Shown: positions 32,992 to 43,600, counted from the stretch's first letter. The stretch is DNA of 64,000 nt from Azoarcus sp. (GCA_030656215.1 JAUSOD010000029.1:1-64000), one strand, 5' to 3'. The notes: generated by a model from the sequence alone, not told the origin. Program-made: numbers and translations.

Positions 32992-35642
32992 GCGCGGCAG
33001 CTCAGGGCCATTCGGGTAAGGGCAACCAGCTTGCCGCGCGCGGGCCGCAACCCGTTAACGCGGGCTGGACTCTGGTGGCGATGGTATTGACCGCGACCAT
33101 CCTGAGCTGGCTGTTTCTGCAGGCCGATGCGATCAGCACGACCGAGCATCAGCGTTACGCACGCAATCTGCGTGCGCTGCACCAAGCCGACGCAGAGTTG
33201 AACGCCGCCGTGCTCGCCAGCCGCCTGGGCGTGCAGACCGATTTCGACACGATCGTGGCCTCCATCACGACCTTGCACCGGCTGGGCGAGAAACTGGAGA
33301 ACGTTCCCGACTTCCTGCCCGACGAAGACCGCTTAGCTGTTCTGTCGAACGTGAATGCGTTTCGCAGCACCCTTGAGCACAAGATCGACCGGATCGATCT
33401 GTTCAAGCGCGAGCTGTCCGTCCTGCGCAACTCGCTCTCCTTTCTCCCCCTCGCGGCCGATCAGCTGATCGAAGACCCGGCTGCGCCGATCGCCGAAACC
33501 CGTCCGATAGGCATCTTCGTGCGCGGCCTGATGACTCTCGCACATAGTGGCGACCCCGAGCTTGCCCTGAGTCTTTCGCGCCGCCTGCAAGCGCTCGAGG
33601 CCCGAATTGGCGACATATCGGACAGCCGCCGATCGGAGTACCAGAACGTGCTGCTCCACGGACGAGTCGTGCTCCAGCGCAAACCCGCCCTCGAGGCCTT
33701 GACCCGCGAGATCCTCGAAACACCCACCGGCGCGCTCGGGGAGGCGATCACGCTGCGCTACGCGCGGGGATTCGAACATGCCGCGCGCCGCGCACACCAC
33801 TTCCAGCTGGTGCTCTACCTGCTCGCACTGGTGTTGTCAGGCTATCTCGCGCTGGCCATGCTCCGTATCGGTCGCACCTCGCGTGAGCTCAAACAGAGCA
33901 ACCTTGAGCTCAAGGATCGAGTCGATGCCCTTCAGCAAACCCGCGATGACCTCAAGCTCTACGCCACGGTGTTCGCCAAGGCCGCCGAGGGCATGTTGAT
34001 CACCGACGGACGTGCGCGCGTCATTGCTGTCAACCCGGCGTTTTCGGCGATTACCGGTTACGGATTGGCGGAAATGCTCAACCGCAGCCCGTCCATGCTG
34101 AGCTCGGGACGCCAGTCGCCAGCCTTCTATCGCGAGATGTGGCAAACCCTCGAGCGTCGCGGTCAGTGGCAGGGCGAAATCTGGAATCGGCGCAAGAATG
34201 GCGAGATCTACCCCGAGTGGTTGTCGATCACTGCAGTCCGGGATAACGAAGATGCGGCAAGCCACTATATCGCCGTGTTCTCGGACATCACCGAACGCAA
34301 GCATGCCGAAGCCACCATTCATCACCTGGCCCATCACGACCCCTTGACCAGCCTGCCCAACCGCGTGCTGTTGCAGGACCGGCTGAACCAGGCGATCCTG
34401 CAATCGCGCCGGCTTGGCAAGCATACTGCCGTCCTGCTGATGAACCTGGACCGGTTCAAGATCATCAACGACACGCTCGGCCATGAGCGCGGAGACGAGC
34501 TGCTGCAACAGGTGGCCAGGCGCTGCCAACACCAGCTGCACGATACCGACACCGTCGCTCGCACCAGCAGCGACGAATTCGCCCTGGTCCTGCCCGACAT
34601 CGGTCATCCGCAGGACGCAGCCGCCGTCGCGCGCCGCCTGCTGCTCAGCCTCGGCCGACCCTATCAGCTCGGCGAACATGACATCACCGTGACCGCGAGC
34701 ATCGGAATCGCACTCTACGACGCCGATGGCAGCACCGCGGCTGAACTGCTGCGTAACGCCGATGCCGCAATGAATCGTGCCAAGAGCGACGGACGCAACA
34801 ACTTCCAGTTCTACGCCGCCGACATGAACACCATGTCACTCGGGGACCTGCTGCTGGAGAACCAGCTGCGGGGCGCGTTGGACCGGGGCGAACTCGAGTT
34901 GCACTACCAGCCCAAGGTATGCGCGGCCACCGGCGCCCTGATCGGCGCCGAAGCCCTGCTGCGGTGGCGCCACCCCGAGCTCGGGGTCATCGCACCGGGT
35001 CGATTCGTGCCGGTAGCCGAAGACTCGGGCCTGATCGTCCCGATCGGTGAGTGGGTGCTGCAGGAAGCCTGTCGGCAGTTGCGCCAGTGGAGCGACGCCG
35101 GACTTACGCCGGTACCGGTTGCGGTGAATCTGTCGGCCCAGCAATTCACCTCGGGCAATCTTCCGGCACTCGTCGGCGAGGTCCTGAGCTGGACCCGGAT
35201 TCCTGCTGCCTTGCTCGAGCTGGAACTTACCGAAACCATGTTGATGCGCGATGTCGGCCGCACCATGAAGATCCTCGCCGAGCTGCGGAGCATGGGCGTG
35301 GGGCTGTCGATCGACGACTTTGGCACCGGCTACTCGTCGCTCGCCTATCTGAAGCAGTTTCCGGTGAACGTGCTGAAGATCGACCGCAGCTTCGTCAATG
35401 ACATCCATCGCGAGGATACCGGCGGTAAGATCGCGACCGCGGTGATCGCACTCGCCCACAGCCTGGGTATGGCAGTGGTGGCTGAAGGGGTGGAGACCGA
35501 GGCCCAGCGCGACTTCCTGCTCGAGCACGGCTGCGACCAGTTCCAGGGCTACCTGTTCGGTCGGCCTGTCCCGGCGGCGGACTTCGAGCTGCAGCTCACC
35601 CCTCTGCAGCAGTTGCTTCCCCGCGCGGTCGGCTCGGCCTGA
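32988..35642 (+). CDS. PAS-GGDEF-EAL membrane protein (c-di-GMP phosphodiesterase likely)
   Basis: An 884-residue signalling protein. Two membrane helices (about residues 24-46 and 264-287) bracket a helical periplasmic sensor. A PAS domain follows at about 318-430 (VFAKAAEGMLITDGRARVIAVNPAFSAITGYG), then GGDEF (about 440-600) and EAL (about 615-865). The GGDEF signature reads SSDEF (about 526-530), so cyclase activity is doubtful. The EAL domain keeps EALLRW, ELTETMLM, DDFGTGYSSLAYL, KIDRSF and AEGVET, so it should hydrolyse c-di-GMP. Its start overlaps the end of cytochrome c peroxidase, tying c-di-GMP breakdown to the same control. Confidence 0.9.
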   Translation: MSAAAQGHSGKGNQLAARGPQPVNAGWTLVAMVLTATILSWLFLQADAISTTEHQRYARNLRALHQADAELNAAVLASRLGVQTDFDTIVASITTLHRLGEKLENVPDFLPDEDRLAVLSNVNAFRSTLEHKIDRIDLFKRELSVLRNSLSFLPLAADQLIEDPAAPIAETRPIGIFVRGLMTLAHSGDPELALSLSRRLQALEARIGDISDSRRSEYQNVLLHGRVVLQRKPALEALTREILETPTGALGEAITLRYARGFEHAARRAHHFQLVLYLLALVLSGYLALAMLRIGRTSRELKQSNLELKDRVDALQQTRDDLKLYATVFAKAAEGMLITDGRARVIAVNPAFSAITGYGLAEMLNRSPSMLSSGRQSPAFYREMWQTLERRGQWQGEIWNRRKNGEIYPEWLSITAVRDNEDAASHYIAVFSDITERKHAEATIHHLAHHDPLTSLPNRVLLQDRLNQAILQSRRLGKHTAVLLMNLDRFKIINDTLGHERGDELLQQVARRCQHQLHDTDTVARTSSDEFALVLPDIGHPQDAAAVARRLLLSLGRPYQLGEHDITVTASIGIALYDADGSTAAELLRNADAAMNRAKSDGRNNFQFYAADMNTMSLGDLLLENQLRGALDRGELELHYQPKVCAATGALIGAEALLRWRHPELGVIAPGRFVPVAEDSGLIVPIGEWVLQEACRQLRQWSDAGLTPVPVAVNLSAQQFTSGNLPALVGEVLSWTRIPAALLELELTETMLMRDVGRTMKILAELRSMGVGLSIDDFGTGYSSLAYLKQFPVNVLKIDRSFVNDIHREDTGGKIATAVIALAHSLGMAVVAEGVETEAQRDFLLEHGCDQFQGYLFGRPVPAADFELQLTPLQQLLPRAVGSA

Positions 35643-35718
35643 GGCGGACTGCCGGATCAGCGATTGACCTGTCACCGGCTGCGCGACACACTCCTCCTCT
35701 CGCCTGTGGAGCACCGCC

Positions 35719-36204
35719 ATGTCGTCACCGATTCTCGACCTTCCGCTCGTCACCCTCGATGGCCGCGAAACAACGCTCGCAGACCATGCAGGCAAGGTAC
35801 TGCTGATCGTAAACACCGCCAGCCAGTGCGGCTTCACCCCGCAATACGCGGGACTGGAAAAGCTCTATCGCGACTACGGGGCTCGCGGCCTGGTGGTGCT
35901 CGGCTTCCCCTGCAACCAGTTCGGTGCCCAGGAGCCGGGCACCGAAGCCGAAATCGCCGCGTTCTGTGAAAGCAGGTTTGGCGTGAGTTTTCCGATGTTT
36001 GCCCGGATCGACGTGAATGGCGAACACACCCACCCCTTGTTCGCCTGGCTCAAGGAAAACGCGAAGGGTGTGCTGGGTACGGAAGCGATCAAATGGAATT
36101 TCACCAAATTCCTGGTCGACCGAAGCGCGACGCGCGTTACGCGCTATGCCCCCACCACCACGCCCGAGTCGCTGGTGCAGGATATCGAGGGCCTGCTTGA
36201 TTGA
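35719..36204 (+). CDS. glutathione peroxidase family protein
   Basis: A 161-residue thiol peroxidase of the glutathione peroxidase family. The active-site Cys37 lies in NTASQCGFTPQY (cysteine form, not selenocysteine), with the second motif LGFPCNQFGAQEPG and the Trp/Asn motif IKWNFTKFLVD. Bacterial cysteine forms usually take electrons from thioredoxin and reduce organic peroxides. It follows the peroxidase/GGDEF pair by 76 bases and adds to the oxidative-stress theme of the region. Confidence 0.93.
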   Translation: MSSPILDLPLVTLDGRETTLADHAGKVLLIVNTASQCGFTPQYAGLEKLYRDYGARGLVVLGFPCNQFGAQEPGTEAEIAAFCESRFGVSFPMFARIDVNGEHTHPLFAWLKENAKGVLGTEAIKWNFTKFLVDRSATRVTRYAPTTTPESLVQDIEGLLD

Positions 36205-36277
36205 ATGAGCGTATCGGATGGCGGTGGCGTTCAGCACGGGACGCATGTCGCGACGTACAAGTTGAAAGAGCCGACGA

Positions 36278-37525
36278 GTGCTGAAAAGACTGATCGCCAC
36301 CCTGGCCCTGGCCTTGTTTCTGTTGCTGATCGGAACCGCCGCACTGATGTTCTCGGCGCTGGAGTCCACGGCGCTGGTTAGCCGTCCGGAGACCATCTCG
36401 CCGGATTCGGTTGCGCAGGCACGCAAGCTCTTCCTGCGCAACGATCCGCGCCATCTGCGGCCGGGTGAGGTGCGACGGGTGTCGATTCCGGCAAACCTGA
36501 TCGATGACGGCCTGAATCATTTCGCATCTCGCTTGCGAGGACGTGCTGCGTTCGACATCTCCCGCGGGCAAGCGCAGATCACGGCCAGCTTTCAGTTGCC
36601 GTATCTGCGACCACCTTCCTTCCTGAACGTACACGTAAGCCTGGCGGCCTCACCCGGCGAGCTGCGACTGGAGACGGCCACGATCGGCAACGTAAAATTG
36701 CCCCCTTTGCTTGTTCGCGCCGTCGCGCGCGTTGTGCTCCGCCTGACGGGTTATGCGGACGAATGGGAGCTGGTGCACAACGCCATCCGCACAGTCGAAA
36801 TCGCGCCCCGCAATCAAGCCGTCAACGTGGTCTATGTGTGGCATCCGGAATTGCTTGAGCGCGCCCGGGCGCGCGCATTGGCGCTCACCAACGGCGACGT
36901 GCTGCACCTGGAGCGGGCACAGCGTGCGCTTGCCGCCCTGCTCACCCACCGCGCGCAGAACATCGCGATTGCATTGCCCGAGATTCTGCAGCCCATGCTG
37001 CGCCTGCCCAGCGAAGACGCGCTGCAACAGCGTCGTGCCTCCTTGCTGGTGATGGCCGCCTACATGGCAGGCAAAGGGCTTACAGCCGTCGTGCCCAACG
37101 CCGATGAATGGCCGCGCCCGGCACCGCGAATGCTGACGCTTCGCGACCGGCATGACATCGCCCAGCATTTCGTGGTCTCGGCGGCGCTCGCGGCGTGGGC
37201 GGGCGAACCGGCGGCAAATGCGATCGGGCTGTACAAGGAGCTCGACGACAGCCGTCGCGGCAGCGGCTTCTCGTTCGCCGACCTCGCCGCCAATCTCGCC
37301 GGCACCCGCTTTGGCAAGCTGCTGCTCGACGATCCGGAGCGTATCGATGCGATGCTCCGGGACAGGATCGTCGACGCCGACCTGATTCCCGATCTTCGTG
37401 GCCTGCCCGAGTACCTGTCCGAACGTGATTTTGCGCGCTATTACGGAAGCATCGACAGCCCGGCCTATCGCAACCTGGTCGACGAGATCGAACGCCGCAT
37501 GGACGCCCAGCCGCTGTATCGCTGA
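36278..37525 (+). CDS. hypothetical membrane-anchored protein
   Basis: A 415-residue protein starting at GTG 36278. One N-terminal helix (about residues 4-25) anchors a largely soluble, periplasmic-facing body rich in Arg and Ala. The C-terminal part (LAAWAGEPAANAIGLYKELDDSRRGSGFSFADLAANLAGTRFGKLLLDDPERIDAMLRD...) looks like a conserved proteobacterial domain of unknown function. I cannot name a family or catalytic motif. It lies between glutathione peroxidase and a HAD phosphatase with separate spacing, so no operon is clear. Confidence 0.7.
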   Translation: MLKRLIATLALALFLLLIGTAALMFSALESTALVSRPETISPDSVAQARKLFLRNDPRHLRPGEVRRVSIPANLIDDGLNHFASRLRGRAAFDISRGQAQITASFQLPYLRPPSFLNVHVSLAASPGELRLETATIGNVKLPPLLVRAVARVVLRLTGYADEWELVHNAIRTVEIAPRNQAVNVVYVWHPELLERARARALALTNGDVLHLERAQRALAALLTHRAQNIAIALPEILQPMLRLPSEDALQQRRASLLVMAAYMAGKGLTAVVPNADEWPRPAPRMLTLRDRHDIAQHFVVSAALAAWAGEPAANAIGLYKELDDSRRGSGFSFADLAANLAGTRFGKLLLDDPERIDAMLRDRIVDADLIPDLRGLPEYLSERDFARYYGSIDSPAYRNLVDEIERRMDAQPLYR

Positions 37526-37695
37526 AGTACGGTATCGCCGTCATGCTCCTGGGCGCGGCGGAAAAAGGGCCTGTCCGGCCCACGACAGCGCCAGCCTGAC
37601 CGACCCAGCCCCCGACGAATTCCATCCCCGGTGCGACGTCCGCTTCCGTTCGAGGAGATAATCCGCCTTTCCATCACCCTGCCCCGCACCCGACC

Positions 37696-38349
37696 ATGCC
37701 CTGCTATCAGCATGTGATCTTCGACCTTGACGGCACCCTGATCGATTCAGCGCCGGCCATCCTCAGCAGTTTTCGCGATGCGTTCGCCACACTCGGCATC
37801 ACGCCCGAGCTCACGATCGAAGACGGCATTATCGGCCCGCCGCTGACTGAAACCCTGGAATTGCTGAGTGGTAGCACCGACCCCGCGCTCATCGCGCGCC
37901 TCAGCGAGCAGTTCAAGGCCAGCTATGACACTTCCGGCCTGCTCCAAACGGCAGCCTACGACGGTATCGACGAACTGCTCGCCCGCCTCAAGGAAGCCGG
38001 GCTGTCGCTGTCCATCGCCACCAACAAGCGCATCCATCCCACCCGCCTCATCCTCGACCACCTCGGTTGGGGTCGGTATTTCGATGCGATCTATGCGCTC
38101 GACCTGTTCCAGCCCCGCCTCGCCAACAAGGCCGCAATGATCGGGCGGCTCCTGGCCGACCGGAAGATTCCGCTCGCCGCGGCGGTGTACATCGGCGATC
38201 GGACGGAGGATGGCGAGTCAGCCGATGCCAACCAGCTCCCCTTCATTGCCACCACCTGGGGCTACGGCAGCGTGACCGCCGAGGAGATGGCACCGCACTG
38301 GCGCGCCGTGGACACGCCGGCGGCGCTCATGAGAACCCTGCTGTCCTGA
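37696..38349 (+). CDS. HAD-family phosphatase, phosphoglycolate-phosphatase-like
   Basis: A 217-residue HAD hydrolase. Motif I is FDLDGTLIDS (nucleophile Asp about residue 10), motif II is the Thr in SIATNKR, and motif III/IV is the Lys in NKAAMIG with YIGDRTEDGESADA. A helical cap occupies about residues 18-85. Closest in style to Gph/PGP-type phosphatases acting on small sugar phosphates. It stands alone. Confidence 0.87.
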   Translation: MPCYQHVIFDLDGTLIDSAPAILSSFRDAFATLGITPELTIEDGIIGPPLTETLELLSGSTDPALIARLSEQFKASYDTSGLLQTAAYDGIDELLARLKEAGLSLSIATNKRIHPTRLILDHLGWGRYFDAIYALDLFQPRLANKAAMIGRLLADRKIPLAAAVYIGDRTEDGESADANQLPFIATTWGYGSVTAEEMAPHWRAVDTPAALMRTLLS

Positions 38350-38442
38350 GGGACCTCTTACAGGGCGACGGAAAGTGCCCGACCCTGGCGCTGGTGCCTG
38401 AATCAGCTCCTGTGGCGTGCTATATGCGGTCAGGGTAAAGCC

Positions 38443-38772
38443 TCACCCTCCCCACATCACCCGAATCTTGTCCTGCCACCTCAATGATCCCCACCAGCGC
38501 TCCCCGACTTCGTACAGTTCGATCCCACCGGGGGTGAGCTTGTAGTAATGGGCTTGCAGGCCTTCTTGGGCGCGGGCAGCGATGTAAGCGTTGCGCTCGA
38601 GGAAGTCGAAGTAATGCACCGCTAGCGGAACGCCTTCGAGATGCATCAGATTCGACATGTCACCCAGTCGTATGAACGGATGCCCGGCCCGCATCGCACG
38701 CAGCACCTGAAGTACATGCCATCGATGCGGCACGGGCTCCTGCCGGATCAAGTCTATGGCGCTCGAAATCAT
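38443..38772 (-). CDS. small hypothetical protein
   Basis: A 109-residue protein started at ATG 38772, which has a strong ribosome binding site (CTGGAGGTGAGC) directly before it. An upstream in-frame extension lacks that signal. The sequence (MISSAIDLIRQEPVPHRWHV... YYKLTPGGIELYEVGERWWGSL) suggests a small winged-helix-like fold (helices, then a beta wing near TPGGIELYEVGERWW), possibly nucleic-acid binding. I do not recognise a family. The gap from 38773 to 39110 holds its leader and, in the other direction, a perfect TATAAT at 39009-39014 before the lipoprotein gene, without a clear -35. Confidence 0.6.
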   Translation of the reverse strand: MISSAIDLIRQEPVPHRWHVLQVLRAMRAGHPFIRLGDMSNLMHLEGVPLAVHYFDFLERNAYIAARAQEGLQAHYYKLTPGGIELYEVGERWWGSLRWQDKIRVMWGG

Positions 38773-39110
38773 GCTCACCTCCAGATTTGGACGTTCGAGA
38801 CGCAGGCTCCCTGAAACCGATTCGACTCCCGTTTTGCGTGGACCGGACCATCGAATCACGACTCGCCGCGGCGATCGTGATGCGGGTCGGAAATGACGGG
38901 TTAACAGCAATTTGAACCGCGGTGGAGGCCAAAAGTTTCGGCTGATCACGCTCACGAAGGTATGGCTCTCTAAGCAGTGCGCACCACAGCATGTGCGCCA
39001 TCGCTACCTATAATGAAACAGCCGGACGCCTGCTGCGACTCCCGGCGACTCCTATGCTGCCCTGGAGCGGCCGGTGCATTCTTGACGTTCGCTGACTGGA
39101 GGTACGGAAC

Positions 39111-39590
39111 ATGCGCTGCGCGCCCACCCCACGAGTCATCGTCTGTTCCATCGCAATCACCCTGAGCTTGCTCGCCACCGGGTGCGAAACAACCAGCAAG
39201 CGCGACATTGGCACGGCCATCGGCGGCATTGTTGGAGTCGTCATTGGTAGAGAGGTCGGCAATGGGAGCGCCGGTGGGATGGTCGTCGGCGGTCTGGTGG
39301 GTGCCGTGGTAGGCCGCATGATCGGCCAGTACATGGACGACGCCGATCGCGCACGACTGACTGAGACGATCAACGAAACGCCACGCGGGCAGACGGTGCG
39401 CTGGCATAACGAGGACAGTCAGCGCGACTTTGCCGTCACCCCGACCTCGGATTTCTACGCAATGGGCGAGCAGCAATGCCGCACGTTTGATCAGGTTGTG
39501 TTCGTGGATGGACGCCGCGAGCTCATGAAAGGAACCGCCTGCAAGTCGCCCGGCAGCGACGCCCTCGCCATCGACGGCAAGGCAGTATGA
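39111..39590 (+). CDS. glycine-zipper outer-membrane lipoprotein
   Basis: A 159-residue lipoprotein: signal peptide ending in the lipobox LLATGC (Cys about residue 25), then a glycine-zipper helix (IGTAIGGIVGVVIGREVGNGSAGGMVVGGLVGAVVGRMIGQYM) of the SlyB/OmpA-membrane-domain type. The C-terminal domain (about residues 95-159) has two cysteines (EQQCRTF and GTACKSPG) and resembles the RT0821/Lpp805-type surface lipoprotein tail. It inserts in the outer membrane. The gene at 39607 follows by 16 bases, a probable operon. Confidence 0.8.
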   Translation: MRCAPTPRVIVCSIAITLSLLATGCETTSKRDIGTAIGGIVGVVIGREVGNGSAGGMVVGGLVGAVVGRMIGQYMDDADRARLTETINETPRGQTVRWHNEDSQRDFAVTPTSDFYAMGEQQCRTFDQVVFVDGRRELMKGTACKSPGSDALAIDGKAV

Positions 39591-39606
39591 GAATCCGTCA
39601 CGCATC

Positions 39607-40644
39607 ATGAAAAGGAGCGTCGCTGTGAACAACCGACCATGGTGCCGAGGGCTTTGTTTCGGCGTGGGTGTTGCGCTGTGTGTCGCAGTGCCAATGCCCG
39701 CGCTAGCTTCCACCATCGGCGAACCACCGCCCGATCTGCCACGGTCGCAGGACTCGACGCCATCCCCCCAATCCACCCCATCGAATTCCTCAAGGGGAAG
39801 CGAGCGGCGCAGCGGCGGTGGCAGCGGCGGTGGAGGGGGAAGCAACTGGCTCATTCCCGCGGCCATCATCGGCGTAGCGGCGCTCATCGCGGTCAACCGG
39901 CACCTGAACGCCGAGCGAACCGAGCAACGCAACGAAAGCGAAGGCGTGCAGCAACTGCTTCGCGACGGGCCGCAACTGCCTGCCCAATACAACACCAGCG
40001 CCTTCGCCATCCGCGCGCTGGTGCGTGGCGGGTGGCCGATCGTGGTCGATTATGCGCAGCACAAACCAGGGCGCGTTCAGCTTCGCATCAGCACGCCCGG
40101 CGCTGACATCGTCACCTATCGGCTCGATCAATTCGGTCTCGGGCGTCATCTGCTGCGCTTCGAGCTTCCGCCTTTTCTTGGCGACAGCCTGAAAGCCGGC
40201 GTGGTCGCACTGACCGCAGCCGACCCGAAAACCGGGACGGAAACAATCGATGGCTTCACCGTCCATGGCATCGGTATCGGCCCGCGCGCGGTCGGCTCGA
40301 TCGCGGTCGACCAGCTGGAGTTCAACCCCGGCGACCTGCATGTCAAGGATGGGGATACGGCCAGTTTCGCGTTTCGCTCGCGCTCAGATTTCGATCATTC
40401 GGTGGTCGAATACATGCGCGTCACCCAAAGCCCCGACGGTGCCCGCAAACGCTATGTGAACGGGCTGCAAACCGGCAGCGTGCAGCGCAACAGTCGGGTC
40501 CAGAGTGTCGAATCGCAACGCTGGAACGGCCAGGATGACCAGGCTCGCGTATCAAGAGGACGCCATCAGCTACAGGTGAGGGTGTGGGATGAAGGCGGCG
40601 ACTGGGTGGGGGCGTGGTCCGAGTCGCTGGTTCAGATACGGTGA
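39607..40644 (+). CDS. hypothetical envelope protein with Gly-rich linker
   Basis: A 345-residue protein: signal peptide (to PMPALAS, about residue 35), a Pro/Ser/Gly-rich segment with a run of Gly and Ser (about 62-80), one membrane helix (LIPAAIIGVAALIAV, about 81-95), then a soluble C-terminal half with beta-sandwich character (VQLRISTPGADIVTYRLD..., HQLQVRVWDEGGDWVGAWS). No family recognised. It follows the glycine-zipper lipoprotein and its last 75 bases overlap the 3' end of the TIR-NTPase gene on the other strand. A start eight codons later (GTG within SVAVNN) is also possible. Confidence 0.65.
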   Translation: MKRSVAVNNRPWCRGLCFGVGVALCVAVPMPALASTIGEPPPDLPRSQDSTPSPQSTPSNSSRGSERRSGGGSGGGGGSNWLIPAAIIGVAALIAVNRHLNAERTEQRNESEGVQQLLRDGPQLPAQYNTSAFAIRALVRGGWPIVVDYAQHKPGRVQLRISTPGADIVTYRLDQFGLGRHLLRFELPPFLGDSLKAGVVALTAADPKTGTETIDGFTVHGIGIGPRAVGSIAVDQLEFNPGDLHVKDGDTASFAFRSRSDFDHSVVEYMRVTQSPDGARKRYVNGLQTGSVQRNSRVQSVESQRWNGQDDQARVSRGRHQLQVRVWDEGGDWVGAWSESLVQIR

Positions 40645-43600
40645 GCCTGCTGTCGCCGCACGATCACCACACCCGACTGCCGGACCCGGAGCACCGGCGG
40701 CCAGCGCGCACCACGCGCTCTGCGTCATCACCCTGATTGCGCCCTGATCGTCCATCTGCGTGGCGCTGGCCCGTGCCAGCCAGTGCTGCGCAGTCGCCCC
40801 CGCCGTATCAGGCACCGGCCAGCGCCACTGGCGCGCCACATTTCCTGCCGTGGTCAGCAAGCCGTCATCGACATTGGCGGCTTCCGGGTACAGCACGTCC
40901 GAGCGCAGCGGCGCGCTCAGGGGCTGGCCGGAAAGGGCATCCCACAGTTGCACCGTGGTATTGCCCCACAGCACGACGCGCTGATCGGGCAACAGCGCCC
41001 CGCTGCCGATGCCTTCGCCGAGCGAGAGCGGCGGAGAGAGCACATCACCCGGCCCGAGACGACGACCCAGCGACTCGGCAACGACCAACACCCCGTCGTC
41101 CCCCTGCTGCAACATCTGATAGCCATGCAGACCAAGCGCATCGAGCCGGGTCTTGAGCGCGGCCTCGGGCACGCTCGCGCGCGCCACCCGCGAGGCAGTC
41201 GGCGGCACCGCTACCGGCGCCGTCAGCTCATGCGCCAGGTGGCGGCGCCACACCCGCAGGCTGGCATCATCGGCCCAGGTGACGATGCCATCGCCGTTGT
41301 CGAAAAACGCCGCCCCCGCCACGCGCCCTGGATGCTTCAACGGGAGGCTCAGGGGCGTCATCGTGCCCGTGTCCCACAGGCGTGCGCCTGCGGTCGCACT
41401 CCAGGCCAGCACGCGCGTGCCATCCGCGGTGATTGCCGCCATCACCGTGGCCTCGGCCCTGTCATGCTGGCCGCGCGCTGCGGGTGCATCTTCGGCGACG
41501 TTCCATAGCTCGAGGTATCCACCTGCGCCGCTGGTGACGAAGTGCGACCCGTCCGGCGTGAGCAGCAGACGCGACAAACTACCTTCGCGAGCCAGCGCCT
41601 GGTCTAGACGTGGGGCGCCGCTTGCCGTATTCCAGACCCGCACCAGGCCACGTGCCGCGTTCCACGACACGAGCTCCTTGCCGCCCGGCACGAAGCGCGC
41701 ACCATCCACCGTATCGGGCGACGCCCAGCGGGCAATCACCCTGCCCTGCGCGACATCGTGACGGATCAGCGTGGTATCGCACCAGCTCAGCACCTCGCCG
41801 CCGCTGGCCGAGACTTCAACCCCGCGCACTGCGCAGCCGGTCTGCCAGCCGGTCTGCCCGCGGGTCTGCCCGCGGGTCTGCCCGCCAGAGCGGCTGCCGG
41901 AGTTCCTGTCCGAGTGAGCCTCGGCCACGGCGGGATTCCAGCGCCAGAACTGCCCGTCCTCACTCCAGACCAGCACCGTCTGTTTACCCACGAAACGCGC
42001 GCCGACTATCGAGCCGGCCAGCTCAAGCCGCCCGAGCTCCAGTCCCCCGGGCACAGCCCAAACCCTGACGCCGCCGTTTCCCCAGCTCAGCACCTGCTGT
42101 CCGTCGTGATCGAGCGCAAGGCCCGCCATACCGGTCCCGGCCAGTGCACGCGCGGGCTCCCCATCGCCCCACAACCACACGCCGCCCGCCGCGTCGCGCA
42201 CGACTGCATGGCGCTGCGCCGCAAGGTGCGCTTCGTCCACCGGCTCGGCATGCGTCGCTTGCACTATTTGTTTGCCGCTGTGCAGGTCGTGCACGGTGGC
42301 GTGGCGACCGGCCCACGACAGCAACACGGCATCGTCCGCCCGCACCCGCACGCCATCGGGCGTGGCCGGCAGCGAGATGATGCCGCTCAGCTCGACCCCG
42401 CCGCCGAGCATGCCCATCCCGATCAGTGCACTGTCGCGCGCCTGAGCATGCTCGGAGAGGTCGGCCACGCGGGCAAAATAGTGCGCCGCCTTGAGCGCGT
42501 CACCGTTTGCGTCCCGCGCCGACACCGCGCCACTCCAGTAGCTGTTGATCAACTGCACCTGTGTTTCCTTGCGCTGCTGCCACAATTCGAGCCCGAGCCA
42601 ACTCACCGCCACCAGGCCGAGTGCGATCCCCGCCTCGAGCGCACGCCGGCGCCGAAGGGCACGCTGCGCTGCTGCCTTGCTGGCGACGATGAAGGCGCGC
42701 AGGGTGTCGCCCAGCTCGCGGTCGCGCGCCGTCTGCCATCGGCTTGCCTCTGCCAGCGGACCGCCGCGCAACAGCAGCCCCTGATCGCTTGGCGTGCGCT
42801 GCCAGGCTTCGGCCTCGCGGCGCATGTGCTGCCGCCACAGCAGAAATACGCGATCTTCGTCGAGCCAGCGCTTGAGCCGGTCCCAGGCGCGAAACAAGGC
42901 CTCGTGCGCCACTTCCAGGGTGCGCGCACTCGCTCCGCCCGCCGGCGCATCCTCCTGCCCGGATACCAGCAGGCGCGCCTTGACGAAGGCTTCCATCAGC
43001 GGGTGGATGGCCTCGGGGATGTCCTGCCAGCGCACCGCGCGCCGGGTGTACTGCCCGTCCGGATCGACCCGCACCATGTGCCGAAAGGCGTCGCGCAAGT
43101 CGTCTATCTGCGCGCCTGTCGGCTTGAGCGCGGCCAGCACGGCATCCGCCTCCTGCCGGATGGCGCCCTCAAGCCCGCCGATCCGCTCGGCGTACTCCGC
43201 CAGGGTGATCAGGCCGTCGTCGCCGAAGTCTCGCCACAGCCGGTTGAGGGTGAAGGCGAGCAGCGGCAGCGCATCGGCGGTGCCGGTATCCTGCACCATG
43301 GTCTCGACCAGGCCGCTTTCGAGCTCGATACCGGCGACGCGGGCGGGTTTGCTGATGATCTCGGCAAAGTGGCGCGGCATCATCGGGCCCAGCGACATCT
43401 CGCGAAACGGCATCTCCCCCCATAGTGGATGTGACTGCAGGGTAGCCAGATAGTCGGCACGCAGCGTCGCCAGGCAATACAGATTGCCCGCGTCGTCAGC
43501 GAGTGCCGCGTGCAGCAGGCGGACAAATCGTGCCGCCGCCGCGGCATCACTGGTGGTCAGGAGCTCCTCGAGCTGATCAACGACCAGCAGCACCGCGCGC

